DNA from: Collinsella sp. AF08-23 | GTDB lineage: Bacteria > Actinomycetota > Coriobacteriia > Coriobacteriales > Coriobacteriaceae | Reading direction: 5' to 3' | Assembly (NCBI RefSeq): GCF_003479805.1 | Contig: NZ_QUHV01000002.1 | Location: forward strand, 163,676-227,675 | Length of the DNA: 64,000 bases | In this document: positions 33,626-42,685 of the stretch, in pieces | Numbering within the stretch: the first letter of the stretch is position 1 | Layout: every line of letters begins with the position of its first letter | Notes under the pieces: generated by a model | What the model was told of the DNA's origin: nothing | Database searches by the model: none | What the model saw: the letters and a program-made list of their open reading frames with translations, nothing else | Program-made: the position numbers and the translations under genes

Positions 33626-34345
33626 ATGAATCGAAGCAGAAGGCTCGCAATCAGCGTTTTTGCCGGATTGGCGGCCGCGCTCGTGTGCTTTATGGCGGTA
33701 ACCGGCGCGCACCGCGATGCGGAGCGTGTGGAGCAGGAGATGCTGGCGCAATACGGTGGCGAGTTGACGAGCGTTTGCGTGGCCAGCCGGGAGATCGAGC
33801 CTGGTGAGAAGATCGACGAGGGCAACGTCGTGGTGACGGAATGGGTTTCCACCTTACTGCCCCAAGGCGCGATAACCGGTCTTTCAAGTGTGCTGGGTCG
33901 AACGGCGACGGCGCAGATCCCCGCGCATGCGCCCCTCGCGGAGGCGTATTTCGAGCAACGTGAGGGCGCGGTGGACATCCCGCGCGGGATGGTCGCGGTC
34001 TCGGTTGCGAGCGATCCGGAGCACGCGGTTGGAGGCATGCTCACGCGGGGTGAGACGGTTGACGTCTATGCCTTAGGCGACGCGCTCGCAGACAAGTTGA
34101 CGAGCGCGCAGGTAATCGACTCAAGTGCCCTGGCTTCCGGCGGCGGGGATGTTCAATGGGTGACGCTCGCGGTACGTCCCTCGGCTGTGCGCGAATTGCT
34201 GGCGGCGACGTCGAGCGGCATGGTCACCTTGGTCGTTCCAGGTACGCAGGCGGAGCAGTCAGACGAAGGGGAATCCGCTGGCGAGGATGAGCCGGAGGCG
34301 GATGCGTCTGCGGATGATTCGCCATCAGGGAAAGAAGGCGAGTGA
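33626..34345 (+). CDS. cpaB: Flp pilus assembly protein CpaB/RcpC, SAF domain
   Basis: The protein has 239 residues. One N-terminal membrane helix (about 7-25) is followed by a SAF domain beginning SVCVASREIEPGEKIDEGNV, then an RcpC-like segment (RGMVAVSVASDPEHAVGGML). The C-terminus is a 35-residue acidic tail. In Tad systems CpaB is a periplasmic or cell-surface assembly factor. First gene of the Tad operon; the 278 bp upstream back to rsgA probably hold its promoter, though I see no clear boxes. The next gene starts 3 bp after its stop. Confidence 0.85.
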   Translation: MNRSRRLAISVFAGLAAALVCFMAVTGAHRDAERVEQEMLAQYGGELTSVCVASREIEPGEKIDEGNVVVTEWVSTLLPQGAITGLSSVLGRTATAQIPAHAPLAEAYFEQREGAVDIPRGMVAVSVASDPEHAVGGMLTRGETVDVYALGDALADKLTSAQVIDSSALASGGGDVQWVTLAVRPSAVRELLAATSSGMVTLVVPGTQAEQSDEGESAGEDEPEADASADDSPSGKEGE

Positions 34346-34348
34346 CGG

Positions 34349-35827
34349 ATGGAATCGATTTGGCTGGTGTACTGCGCGGAGAGCGCATACGGACGTGTTC
34401 GCGCGGAAGTGCGCAAGCGTGATGTACGTGCGCGGATCGCCCGCGTGAATTCGGTGGAGGGCGCCGTGCAACTGGGGAGGGCGTGTGCCGCGGCAGATGT
34501 CCATGTGGTGTTTGGCTGCGATTCCCAGGCGGTCGCGACGACGGTGGCGGGGATGGCGTTCGTACGGCAATCGCTTGATGGGGTCGAGGTACTCGTGATC
34601 GCCGACGGCTGCGATGCGCCGTCCATCGCGCATTTGCTGCGTACCGGTGCAACTGAGGTCATCGCGACGGGGGCGAGTGAGGACGCGCAGGTGCGCTCCG
34701 AAGACTCAACCACGTTAGAAGCATGCATGGAACCCGACGAATTCCCGCAGCGGACGGGCGAGATAGCCCTCGTTCGCGATGACATGGTTCCTCTTGAGGA
34801 GCTGTGGCCGCCGCTTGATGAGCCGGATGACGCGGAATGGCCTGAGGACGTGTCGATCATGTCGCCGCCCGTGGCCGAGCTGCGTGACGGTGCGCCGGCA
34901 GGCGGAGAGGAGGCGGCGAGCGATTTGCGCGAGGTTGCGGCACGTGCGGGCACGCGTTCGGTTGCGCACGCGGCGACGGGGACGCACCGTGCGCCGCTCG
35001 TCACGGTTGTTTCTGGCAGGGGAGGCGTTGGAAAGACGACCCTTGTGGCAGCTCTGGCCGCTTCTTCCGCTCGCGCCGGGTTGCGTGCCGCGGTTCTTGA
35101 TCTCGACTTGATGTTCGGCGACCTGCCCGCCGTGTTGGGGGCGGAAACTCGCAAGGGACTCGAGGGCCTTGTTGCCCATGAGCGCGATGATTTCATCGCG
35201 GAGTGCGACGTCGAGGCGACGGCGATGCGCGTGGGTCCCGGTTTGACGCTGTGGGGCCCACTGACAGAAGGCGAGAAGGCAGAGTTGTTTGGCACCCCAA
35301 TCGAGCAGCTTATCGAGGTGCTTCGGGGCGCGGCGGATGTGATTTACGCCGACACCTCGAACAACTGGGGAGATGCGGCGGCAGTTGCAATTGGCGCATG
35401 CGACCGTTGTTTGATTGTGGGCGGCAGCGGAGAGACCTCGGGGTCATCGGCGGCGGCAGTCGTCTCGCTCGCGGCGCGGTTGGGCGTCCCAGCGACACGG
35501 ATGACCAGCGTGTTCAATCGGATAGGTGCCCGTGGGTGCGGAGAGGAGGAGGCGCTGCGATTCGAGATGGGCACCTCGCTACGTTCGCGCGTTCGGATAG
35601 CGGATGGCGGCGAAGACGTGAGAGGCATGCTCTCATTCGGCAAGCTCGACGCCTTGGTTGCGGGAAACAGCGCGTTTGCCGAGAGCGTGCGGACCTTTGC
35701 GGCGCAGCTACTTGGGGAGCTGGGCTGTTCGGTCGATAAGCGCCTCATGGCCGCGTCGCCACAGGGAGAGACGCGCGGGACGAAGTTCCGGTTGCCGTGG
35801 CGCAAAAGGAGCGGTGGTGCACGATGA
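34349..35827 (+). CDS. cpaE: Tad pilus localisation ATPase TadZ/CpaE
   Basis: The protein has 492 residues. The N-terminal 120 residues resemble an atypical receiver domain (VHVVFGCDSQAVATTVAGMA). A variable acidic linker follows, then a ParA/MinD-like ATPase from about 215. Its deviant Walker A is SGRGGVGKTT and the switch region begins AVLDLDLMFGDLPAVLG. TadZ proteins place the secretion machine at a pole or site. It overlaps tadA by 4 bp (ATGA), indicating translational coupling. Confidence 0.88.
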   Translation: MESIWLVYCAESAYGRVRAEVRKRDVRARIARVNSVEGAVQLGRACAAADVHVVFGCDSQAVATTVAGMAFVRQSLDGVEVLVIADGCDAPSIAHLLRTGATEVIATGASEDAQVRSEDSTTLEACMEPDEFPQRTGEIALVRDDMVPLEELWPPLDEPDDAEWPEDVSIMSPPVAELRDGAPAGGEEAASDLREVAARAGTRSVAHAATGTHRAPLVTVVSGRGGVGKTTLVAALAASSARAGLRAAVLDLDLMFGDLPAVLGAETRKGLEGLVAHERDDFIAECDVEATAMRVGPGLTLWGPLTEGEKAELFGTPIEQLIEVLRGAADVIYADTSNNWGDAAAVAIGACDRCLIVGGSGETSGSSAAAVVSLAARLGVPATRMTSVFNRIGARGCGEEEALRFEMGTSLRSRVRIADGGEDVRGMLSFGKLDALVAGNSAFAESVRTFAAQLLGELGCSVDKRLMAASPQGETRGTKFRLPWRKRSGGAR

Positions 35828-37218
35828 GCTTGATGCATCGGATAGCCCGTGTCCAAGCCGGCGGTGGGAGCGCCCGCGCGGAGGGGCCGCAACGCGGACG
35901 CGCATCGTGTGTGACGGATTCGCCAGACTCCGTCCCGCGGGCCATGAGGGTGCATATCATGCGCCTGATGATGGATCGCGTTGGGTTTGCCGAGGTTGCC
36001 CGTATCGTCAAGGTGCCCGACGTCGAACAGGCGCGCGTCGAGTTGCGGCCGGCCCTCGAGGCGGTCATCAATGCGGATACGACAATCGACCTGGGCGTGC
36101 GAGAGCGTGAGCGCGTTATCTCCGATGTGCTTGATGACGTGGTGGGGCTCGGCCCCTTGCAGTCGTTGCTGGAAGACGATGAGGTGACCGAGATCATGGT
36201 CAACGGCTGCGCATCGACCTTCATCGAGCGCGGCGGCGTGTTGAGTCCAATAGGCAGGCCATTTGAATCGGATGAGCAGATACGCATCCTCATCGACCGG
36301 ATCATATCGCCGCTGGGTCGCCGTGTCGATGAGCGAAGCCCCATGGTGAACGCGCGCTTGCCGAACGGTTATCGCGTGAATGCGGTGATCCCGCCAGTCG
36401 CCATCGACGGCCCCACGCTCACCATCCGAAAGTTCTCGGATCGGATCAGCTCATTGGAGCACCTGGTGCGCTTGGGGTCTCTTCCGGCATGGTACGCGCA
36501 GATGCTCTCGTTCGCCGTGCGCCTTCGTGAGGACCTTGCGGTGGTAGGTGGCACGGGATCGGGAAAGACGACCCTGCTCAATGCCCTGTCGTGCGAGATT
36601 CCGCATGGCGAGCGGATTGTGACCATAGAGGACTCGGCCGAGCTCAAGTTCACGCACCATCCGCACGTCGTCCGGCTCGAAGCGCGCGAGGCGTCGATTG
36701 AGGGTGAGGGAGCTGTCACGATCCACGACCTGCTGGTGAATGCGTTGCGCATGCGCCCCGACCGCATCGTGGTGGGTGAGGTGCGCAATCGCGAGGCCAT
36801 CGACATGCTCGAGGCCATGAGCACCGGCCACGATGGTTCGCTTACGACGTTGCATGCGGGCAGTGCCGAGGAGGCGGTGGTCCGCCTGACCTTGCTCGCC
36901 CGTTACGGCATCGATCTCGCAAGCTCCCTCATCGAGGAGCAGATCGCGATGGCGCTCGACGGGATCGTGATGTCGGTGCGAACCCCGTCGGGCAGGAGAT
37001 ACGTCTCGTCGTACACGGGGGTGTCGCGTGCGCCGGGAGGCGGCGTCGAATTGACTGAGTACGTGCGTGGGGACGCCGTCGCCCACACGTGGGAATTGGT
37101 TCGGGAGCCACCGTTCATTGGCGAGGCGCTGCGAACGGGGGCGCTGGAGCAAGAGGAGGTCGATAGATGGAGGTCATCGTGTCAGCGAGCGTTGGAGTGC
37201 TCACGACCATCAGCCTAG
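35824..37218 (+). CDS. tadA: Tad/Flp pilus assembly ATPase TadA/CpaF
   Basis: The protein has 464 residues. It is the secretion hexameric ATPase that powers pilin assembly. Motifs: VTEIMVNGCASTFIERGG and RVDERSPMVNARLPNGYRVN in the N-terminal domain, Walker A GGTGSGKTT, Asp box TIEDSAELKF, Walker B RPDRIVVGEVR and His box STGHDGSLTTLHA. The start at 35824 overlaps the cpaE stop as ATGA. The first 40 residues are low complexity. The tail overlaps tadB by 52 bp. Confidence 0.95.
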   Translation: MSLMHRIARVQAGGGSARAEGPQRGRASCVTDSPDSVPRAMRVHIMRLMMDRVGFAEVARIVKVPDVEQARVELRPALEAVINADTTIDLGVRERERVISDVLDDVVGLGPLQSLLEDDEVTEIMVNGCASTFIERGGVLSPIGRPFESDEQIRILIDRIISPLGRRVDERSPMVNARLPNGYRVNAVIPPVAIDGPTLTIRKFSDRISSLEHLVRLGSLPAWYAQMLSFAVRLREDLAVVGGTGSGKTTLLNALSCEIPHGERIVTIEDSAELKFTHHPHVVRLEAREASIEGEGAVTIHDLLVNALRMRPDRIVVGEVRNREAIDMLEAMSTGHDGSLTTLHAGSAEEAVVRLTLLARYGIDLASSLIEEQIAMALDGIVMSVRTPSGRRYVSSYTGVSRAPGGGVELTEYVRGDAVAHTWELVREPPFIGEALRTGALEQEEVDRWRSSCQRALECSRPSA

Positions 37219-37916
37219 CGGGCCTGTTGGCTCCCGGCCTGTCTGGTGAGTTGACGATCGCGCGCAGGCGGCTCGCGCTCATTTTGAGGGGCGTGGAACG
37301 AGCGTTGCGCCATGTGCGCGATGAGATTGAGGGGAAGCTTGCCGCGCGCGGTGTCCTCACCCCGCGTAAGCGGGCGGAGCGCGACCGAGTTGAGCGCGCG
37401 ATGCCCGAGGCGTTTGGCTCGTTGGCGGTTTCTCTTGGTTCGGGCCTGTCTCTTTCCCAAGCGATGCAGTATGTGGGCAGCCGTGCGGAGGAACCGGTGC
37501 GCACCGAGTTCCTACACGCCTCTGCGCTCATGACCTGCGGTGTCTCGTCGGTCGATGCTCTTGATGAGTTGGTGGAGCGCCTCGATGCGCCCGCTTTGGA
37601 TTTGGTGGTGCTCGCCCTCAAGGTTTCCCGCAGGACAGGAGCGGCATTGGGCGGGTTACTCTCAGAAGCCGCCGGGTTGGTTGGGGAGCGCATAGCCCTG
37701 ATGCGCCAGCTCGAGGTGAAGACGGCGCAAGTGCGCATGTCGGCTCGATTGGTAGCCGGAATGCCCGTCTTTATGGTGGGGTTCCTCTCGTTGGCGTCGA
37801 GTGATTTCCGGGCGGGAGTGTTCACACCTTCCGGCCTTGGGTCTCTGGCCGTCGCGTTGTTCCTGAACATATTCGCTTGGTCGATCATCCGCAAGATCAT
37901 GCGAGTTGGTGTGTGA
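37167..37916 (+). CDS. tadB: Tad pilus inner-membrane platform protein TadB
   Basis: The protein has 249 residues. It has an N-terminal helix, a T2SSF domain (about 75-200; LAVSLGSGLSLSQAMQYVGS) and two C-terminal helices. It pairs with TadC as the membrane platform on which TadA acts. AAGAGGAGG lies about 7 nt before the ATG, inside the 3' end of tadA. The gene ends in TGATG shared with the start of tadC. Confidence 0.9.
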   Translation: MEVIVSASVGVLTTISLAGLLAPGLSGELTIARRRLALILRGVERALRHVRDEIEGKLAARGVLTPRKRAERDRVERAMPEAFGSLAVSLGSGLSLSQAMQYVGSRAEEPVRTEFLHASALMTCGVSSVDALDELVERLDAPALDLVVLALKVSRRTGAALGGLLSEAAGLVGERIALMRQLEVKTAQVRMSARLVAGMPVFMVGFLSLASSDFRAGVFTPSGLGSLAVALFLNIFAWSIIRKIMRVGV

Positions 37917-38569
37917 TGCGAGGGGTGTATATCGCCATACCGGTCGTGGCATCTGGTTCGCTGGCAACGATATCTGCCTTTCTCTTTTTGGGATGGGCAA
38001 GTGACGACCGTCGGCTTACCTGCACCCGTTGGGCGCAGACGTTGCGAAGGGATGGCGCGCGGATCGTCGCATCACTTGAAGCGATGGTGCGTAGGGTTCT
38101 GAGGGTGGAGGCCCCCTCGAGGGCTTCTGCAACGTTGAGCGAGGTTTCCGAGATGATCGATATCGTTCGTCTGGGCCTGTCCGCCGGCTTGTCGTTCGAT
38201 GCGGCTGTGGGCATGTACTGCGATGGCAGATCGGGCGGGCTCTCCACGCGTCTGGCGCAGGCGCGCGTGTCGTGGCAATCGGGTTTGACGACGCGGGAAG
38301 AGGAGCTCCAGGCGGTTGCGCATGAGGTGGGATTGAGGGCGCTCGAGGTGTTTGCGGTCGCCGTTTCCCAGGCTCTCGAGCTGGGCGCGCCGTTGTCCGA
38401 GACGCTTGAGGGACAAAGCCGGGAGATCCGCGCCGCCCATCGCGCCGAGGTTGAACGTCAAATCGAGCGGGCTCCGGTCAAGCTCCTCATACCAACGGGG
38501 ACGCTCATCTTGCCCGCCTTGTTGTTGTCCATTTTGGGCCCGCTGCTTGCTGCCGGCGGGATGATGTAG
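37916..38569 (+). CDS. tadC: Tad pilus inner-membrane platform protein TadC
   Basis: The protein has 217 residues, short for TadC (usually about 280-320). An N-terminal helix, the T2SSF core (EMIDIVRLGLSAGLSFDAAV; LELGAPLSETL) and one C-terminal helix (LIPTGTLILPALLLSILGPL) are visible. The start overlaps the tadB stop by one base, a typical coupled junction. The first cytoplasmic part is reduced. Confidence 0.9.
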   Translation: MRGVYIAIPVVASGSLATISAFLFLGWASDDRRLTCTRWAQTLRRDGARIVASLEAMVRRVLRVEAPSRASATLSEVSEMIDIVRLGLSAGLSFDAAVGMYCDGRSGGLSTRLAQARVSWQSGLTTREEELQAVAHEVGLRALEVFAVAVSQALELGAPLSETLEGQSREIRAAHRAEVERQIERAPVKLLIPTGTLILPALLLSILGPLLAAGGMM

Positions 38570-38579
38570 GGAGGTACCC

Positions 38580-38825
38580 ATGATTGCACTAGTCGAGTAT
38601 CTGGCCGAGGTTTGTGAAGAAGCGCGCGCTCGCGCTACGGTTGCCTGCCAACAAGTGGGCAATGCATGCATCAATGCCGCCCATGAGGAGAAGGCGCAGG
38701 GAACGACCGAGTACGCGATTTTGGTTGGCGTGCTGGTGGTGATAGCGATCATCGCGATCATCGCGTTTCGAGACAAGGTGAGCGAGCTGTGGAACGCCAT
38801 TTCGAACGGAATCAACGGTCTGTGA
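38580..38825 (+). CDS. flp: Flp-type pilin (major pilin candidate)
   Basis: The protein has 81 residues. A 40-residue leader precedes the class III (type IVb) pilin motif KAQGTTEYAILVGVLVVIAI, with a likely cut after the G before TTEYA and the conserved glutamate/tyrosine pair. One hydrophobic helix and a short C-terminal tail follow. The mature product would be about 40 residues, as for Flp pilins. GGGAGG lies about 5 nt before the ATG. The leader is long, and an alternative cut cannot be excluded. Confidence 0.85.
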   Translation: MIALVEYLAEVCEEARARATVACQQVGNACINAAHEEKAQGTTEYAILVGVLVVIAIIAIIAFRDKVSELWNAISNGINGL

Positions 38826-39349
38826 GTGGACGCGCACTGCGTGCGCTCGTCTATGTCCTGCCCCTTGTCTGCATAGGCATCGCGATTGTCGCGGCACTGA
38901 TAGGGCAGGGTGCGACGCAGGTTGATGACGATGTCTTCACGCGGGATGAGGCTGAGGCGGGAGGGCAGGCTGGCGTATTGGAGCGTGCGCGAGCGTTATT
39001 GGGCGCGAAGACGCGCGAGAGCTCGACCGAGACGTTTTTACGCGATTTGGCTCTCAACTCGCGTGCTCAAGACGCTGGTGCGACGGCTTCGGATGGCGAG
39101 GGGGCAACCGATGCCCTGTGTTGGGTCGAGGAGGTTGATCTTCCCGTTGTTGCCGAGAACGTGCTGCGTGCCTATGCGGATACCGGAGAGGCAAGGCTTG
39201 CCGCCAGCGGCTACCTCGATATGCAGGGAAATGTTTGGGGCGCCATCGTGCAGGGAGGGGATGCTTGGTGCGACGTGGTCCTGGTGAATACGGAAGGCGG
39301 GCGGGAGAGCACGGTCAGGGTGACTCGACTGCTTCTAGGCGAGGTCTAG
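38822..39349 (+). CDS. Tad-locus protein of unknown function with one membrane anchor
   Basis: The protein has 175 residues if it begins at GTG 38822, which overlaps the flp stop (GTGA). An N-terminal helix (LVYVLPLVCIGIAIVAALIG) is followed by an acidic extracytoplasmic domain with two cysteines (in ALCWVEE and DAWCDVV) that could form a disulfide. I recognise no family. Position between the two pilin genes suggests a pilus-associated or minor component. An ATG at 38789 inside flp is the alternative start. Confidence 0.7.
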   Translation: MSGRALRALVYVLPLVCIGIAIVAALIGQGATQVDDDVFTRDEAEAGGQAGVLERARALLGAKTRESSTETFLRDLALNSRAQDAGATASDGEGATDALCWVEEVDLPVVAENVLRAYADTGEARLAASGYLDMQGNVWGAIVQGGDAWCDVVLVNTEGGRESTVRVTRLLLGEV

Positions 39350-39396
39350 CGCGCTCCCGCCGTGCAGGGAGGTGCCATGGAAGGCTGGATAAGGCG

Positions 39397-39624
39397 ATGG
39401 TTGGGGTATGGCACCAGCATGGACGGCTGGTGCACGTGCTTGGTGAGCGGGCGGCGCAGGGGACGGTCGAATACGCCCTCACCGTCGTTGCGCTTCTTGC
39501 GATGGTGGTGGGAATGGCGGCGTTGTGGCGTGCTGCCGTTGACGGGACGCTTGCGGAGCTCGTGCGCGCCGCGGCATCGCATGCGTTCAGTGCGGGAGGA
39601 GCCATCGACATATCCCTGTATTGA
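39397..39624 (+). CDS. Second Flp-like pilin
   Basis: The protein has 75 residues from ATG 39397. A short leader ends in ERAAQGTVEYALTVVALLAM, the same G-T-x-E-Y pilin motif as the first Flp protein, followed by one helix and a C-terminal tail of about 35 residues. The ribosome binding site is weak (AAGG 2 nt before the ATG), so the start could be different; a GGGAGG near 39367 is too distant. It could be a minor pilin or pseudopilin. Confidence 0.7.
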   Translation: MVGVWHQHGRLVHVLGERAAQGTVEYALTVVALLAMVVGMAALWRAAVDGTLAELVRAAASHAFSAGGAIDISLY

Positions 39625-39625
39625 G

Positions 39626-40105
39626 ATGTTGGCAGAGGACCGCGCCCAGGCGACTGTCGAGGCGGCCTTGCTGATTCCATCGTTTCTGCTGCTGTTGCTG
39701 CTCATGCTCCAGCCCGTCTGCCTGCTCTACACGCGCGCGATCATGGAATCCGCGGCTGCCGAGACGGCTAGGTTGATGACGACGGCCACGCTGGAGGACG
39801 ACGAGGCATATCGGGCGTTCGCGCTTCGCAGGCTCTCCGCCATACCTGATCTGGCGATCTTTCATGCGGGAGGTTCCCAATCATGGGAGATCGAGTGTGG
39901 GCGCGCGGCAGATACGGGTGGAACCGTCCGCGTATCCATCGAGGGGCATGTTCGGCCGCTTCCCATCTTGGGGGCGTTTGCGGGTGCGATGGGCGAGGTG
40001 AACGGATACGGCGATGTGCGGATGCGGGTCGATGTCTCGTATGAGGGCAGGCCAGAGTGGCTGGAGGGTGAGTATGCGGAATGGGTTGAGATGTGGGATA
40101 CATGA
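39626..40105 (+). CDS. tadE: TadE-family pseudopilin
   Basis: The protein has 159 residues from the ATG 1 bp after the preceding stop. The N-terminus EDRAQATVEAALLIPSFLLL is the TadE motif with the conserved glutamate and a processing site before it. One helix and an extracytoplasmic domain of about 120 residues follow. TadE-like pseudopilins are needed for Flp assembly. No separate ribosome binding site is visible, so translation is probably coupled. Confidence 0.8.
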   Translation: MLAEDRAQATVEAALLIPSFLLLLLLMLQPVCLLYTRAIMESAAAETARLMTTATLEDDEAYRAFALRRLSAIPDLAIFHAGGSQSWEIECGRAADTGGTVRVSIEGHVRPLPILGAFAGAMGEVNGYGDVRMRVDVSYEGRPEWLEGEYAEWVEMWDT

Positions 40106-42197
40106 GTTGAGGGCTGACCTTCTTGGAAGCCGGTGGCCCCGCACGCGCAACGCGCGACGCAGAGTGCGATGGGGCATCGATATGTTTCTCGAGGACGGTG
40201 CCTATACGACGGTGGCATCAGCCGTTGCGATGTTGATGGTGCTGGCGCTGCTGTTCTCGGCATCGTTGGCGGTATGGTCGGCGGGCAGGTCGGGCGATGT
40301 GCAGGCCCGTGCGGATGCCACCGCGCTTGCGGGGGCGAATGTGGTCTCTTCGTACCATACAGTGGCGACGGTACTCGACGCCTGCTCGCTGAGCTTGGGG
40401 CTTGCCGGTTTTGCCATGACGGGCGTGGGGTTGATTGGGGCGTTCGTGCCGGGCGCACAGGGTGCTGCGGCAAAGACGCTGGACGCCGGCCTCGATATGC
40501 TCGAGACCAGGAACACCTTCGTGACATCGGCTTCGCGGGGCCTTAAGACCCTCGAGGACTCGTTGCCGTATCTGGTTGCCGCCAACGCCACCCGCTCCTG
40601 CACAGCGCAGAATGGCGAATCGACCACGTATGCCGGCAGCGCGTTGGCGGCTCCCTCAACATCGGCATCGGAGTTCCCGGCGCTCGAGGGCGACCAGATA
40701 TCAATCGGGGAACTTGAGCGAGAATCCGGTGAATTGGAGCAGACAGCGGCAGATCTGGCACGCGCGGCGGAGCATACGGCGGCAAAGAAGGAGGCGGCGT
40801 GGCTAGCGGATTGTGGGCGCGATGGCATGAACATGCAGGAGCGGGCGGGGCGGCTCTCGGGCATTGCGGATCATGACAACCCCGATTTCGCATCGAGCAT
40901 GGTGTGGGAGCCGAATGTCGCCCTCGATCGCGCTCGGGCGTATTATCGCTGGCGCTATGACCACGATGCTCCCGAAGGGCAAGGGGCCGAAGCCCGTGCC
41001 GACGCCGCCGCACGCCATGCGTTTTACGGCTTTGCGATTAAGACGCTCGCGGGCGCTGAAGTCGTTGAGCGGGACGGCACGATCACCTCGACGGTCAAGT
41101 TGCTGCCCAGAAATACCGAGGAAGTGCGGAAGACAAGTCTGTATACCGATGCCGCGTGGCCCTCGAGCAACGAGGACGATGGTCTCACTCTGCATTTCTC
41201 TTCTTCGTGCCCCGGTGCTCAGGGGGCGGCGGGCCCCTCGCTTTCGCTTGAGTCGCTTGATCAAGGTGCCGCGCGGGAGTGCGAGGTGTGCCGGTTCAGT
41301 ATTGGCGACGTGGGAAAGGCCCCCGCCGCATCGACGAGCATAGACAACGGCTTTGAGTACCATCTGCGAGCCTTCACGTTGGCGCTTGACGACTACGTGG
41401 CCGCGCGTCAACAGGAGCTCGACGAGCAGGCACGTTCACGTGGAGAGGCGGAACAGGTGAGTAGTGCATTTGAGGAGGCGATATTGGGCCTTTCGGGCAA
41501 ACGGCCGCGTATCGCCCCTCCCGGTAGGGACGGGTGCATCGCGCTCGTCGTCGCATCCGCCACGCAAACGCCCGAAGACCTGCAATCGCCGTTTGCCACG
41601 ACGGAGCACGTGGCAGAGCGCGGTGCCGTTTCGGCTGCGGTCCTCGCGCCCGACGAGGCGACGCGTCAAAACAACGTCCTCTCAGGGTTTTTCAGCTCCC
41701 TGGAAGGGCGCGTTGGGTCGGGAGGAGCGGTCGGTCTCGTTGATTCGGTGATGGATTTGTGGGGTGATCTACTCACTTCCTACGGTGAGTCGAGCGCCGG
41801 GATAGACCGCGCCTTTTCCGACCTTGCAGAGGGCCTGGGAAGGATCGGCATCGGCTCGGTGGGCACTTGGCTCAAGGATCGATTGCAGGGAATCGTGCGA
41901 ACCCTTGGCATAGAGCCGGTCGACTTGAGACAGCGAAAGCCGGTGCTCACCGATAGCTCGCTCGTGGCATCGCGCGCGGGTATGCAGGATTATGCCCATA
42001 TCCAAGGTGCATTGCGGAGCATTCCCGCCGGCGCAACGGATCCAGAGGCGATTTTGCAGGCCGTCGGCTATGCAGTGGGGGAACGCATCATGTCCATGGA
42101 ATTCACCATTGCCGAAATCCCGCTGCCCGGCGGCGGCTCCCTGCCACTTACGGTGCGCGTGAGCGACATCGCGTCAATTGGGGGAGGCGGTTCGTGA
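40074..42197 (+). CDS. TadG-like large pilus-assembly protein
   Basis: The protein has 707 residues. A basic N-terminus of about 36 residues precedes EDGAYTTVASAVAMLMVLAL, a TadE/TadG-type helix, then GDVQARADATALAGANVVSS, the usual Tad-G start. A long extracytoplasmic part follows with a coiled-coil-like stretch (about 225-255) and several cysteines. GGAGGGTGA lies 4-6 nt before ATG 40074; the gene overlaps tadE by 32 bp. A second possible start is ATG 40182. In other systems such proteins act as tip adhesin or anchor. Confidence 0.8.
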   Translation: MRNGLRCGIHELRADLLGSRWPRTRNARRRVRWGIDMFLEDGAYTTVASAVAMLMVLALLFSASLAVWSAGRSGDVQARADATALAGANVVSSYHTVATVLDACSLSLGLAGFAMTGVGLIGAFVPGAQGAAAKTLDAGLDMLETRNTFVTSASRGLKTLEDSLPYLVAANATRSCTAQNGESTTYAGSALAAPSTSASEFPALEGDQISIGELERESGELEQTAADLARAAEHTAAKKEAAWLADCGRDGMNMQERAGRLSGIADHDNPDFASSMVWEPNVALDRARAYYRWRYDHDAPEGQGAEARADAAARHAFYGFAIKTLAGAEVVERDGTITSTVKLLPRNTEEVRKTSLYTDAAWPSSNEDDGLTLHFSSSCPGAQGAAGPSLSLESLDQGAARECEVCRFSIGDVGKAPAASTSIDNGFEYHLRAFTLALDDYVAARQQELDEQARSRGEAEQVSSAFEEAILGLSGKRPRIAPPGRDGCIALVVASATQTPEDLQSPFATTEHVAERGAVSAAVLAPDEATRQNNVLSGFFSSLEGRVGSGGAVGLVDSVMDLWGDLLTSYGESSAGIDRAFSDLAEGLGRIGIGSVGTWLKDRLQGIVRTLGIEPVDLRQRKPVLTDSSLVASRAGMQDYAHIQGALRSIPAGATDPEAILQAVGYAVGERIMSMEFTIAEIPLPGGGSLPLTVRVSDIASIGGGGS

Positions 42198-42685
42198 TGG
42201 GTGAGACATGCCGTGCGGAGGATCGCGCTCAGGCGACGGTCGAAATGGCCGTCGTCGCTCCCGTCATGCTGGTGCTTGCTCTGATTGTCTACAACGTGAT
42301 GATGTTCGTGTCAGCTACAGCGCGGTTTGACCGGGTGGCGCCCGATGTCGTGCTCGCGCACGGTGTGGCGCCAGCGGGAGATGCGACGGGGGTGCTCTCG
42401 GGGGCATCTGCCGCGGCGCAGGTTGAGAAGCAGCTCGCACAAGCCATGGATGGTCATGAGGTACGCGTCGAAGTAGTGGTTGAGGGTGGTGAAGGGAGCG
42501 ACGGCTCGGATCGTGGATCCCTGCTCAGCCTTGTGGGGAGTTTGCGGACCTATCGGTGCACCTTGCGATATCGTCCGTGGCCCCAGGGTCTTTCCATTGC
42601 AGGAGTGGACCTGGGGGCGCCGTTCGAGCTTGTCCATAGCAAAGCCGTGACGGTCGATCCGTGGAAGTCGGGGGTGATTGTGTGA
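42194..42685 (+). CDS. TadE-like pseudopilin (second)
   Basis: The protein has 163 residues. The N-terminus EDRAQATVEMAVVAPVMLVL closely repeats the tadE motif encoded at 39626. One helix, then a domain rich in valine and glycine, follow. GTG 42194 has GGGGGAGG about 6 nt upstream and overlaps the previous stop. The pair of TadE-like proteins probably forms a pseudopilin complex. Confidence 0.8.
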   Translation: MMGETCRAEDRAQATVEMAVVAPVMLVLALIVYNVMMFVSATARFDRVAPDVVLAHGVAPAGDATGVLSGASAAAQVEKQLAQAMDGHEVRVEVVVEGGEGSDGSDRGSLLSLVGSLRTYRCTLRYRPWPQGLSIAGVDLGAPFELVHSKAVTVDPWKSGVIV

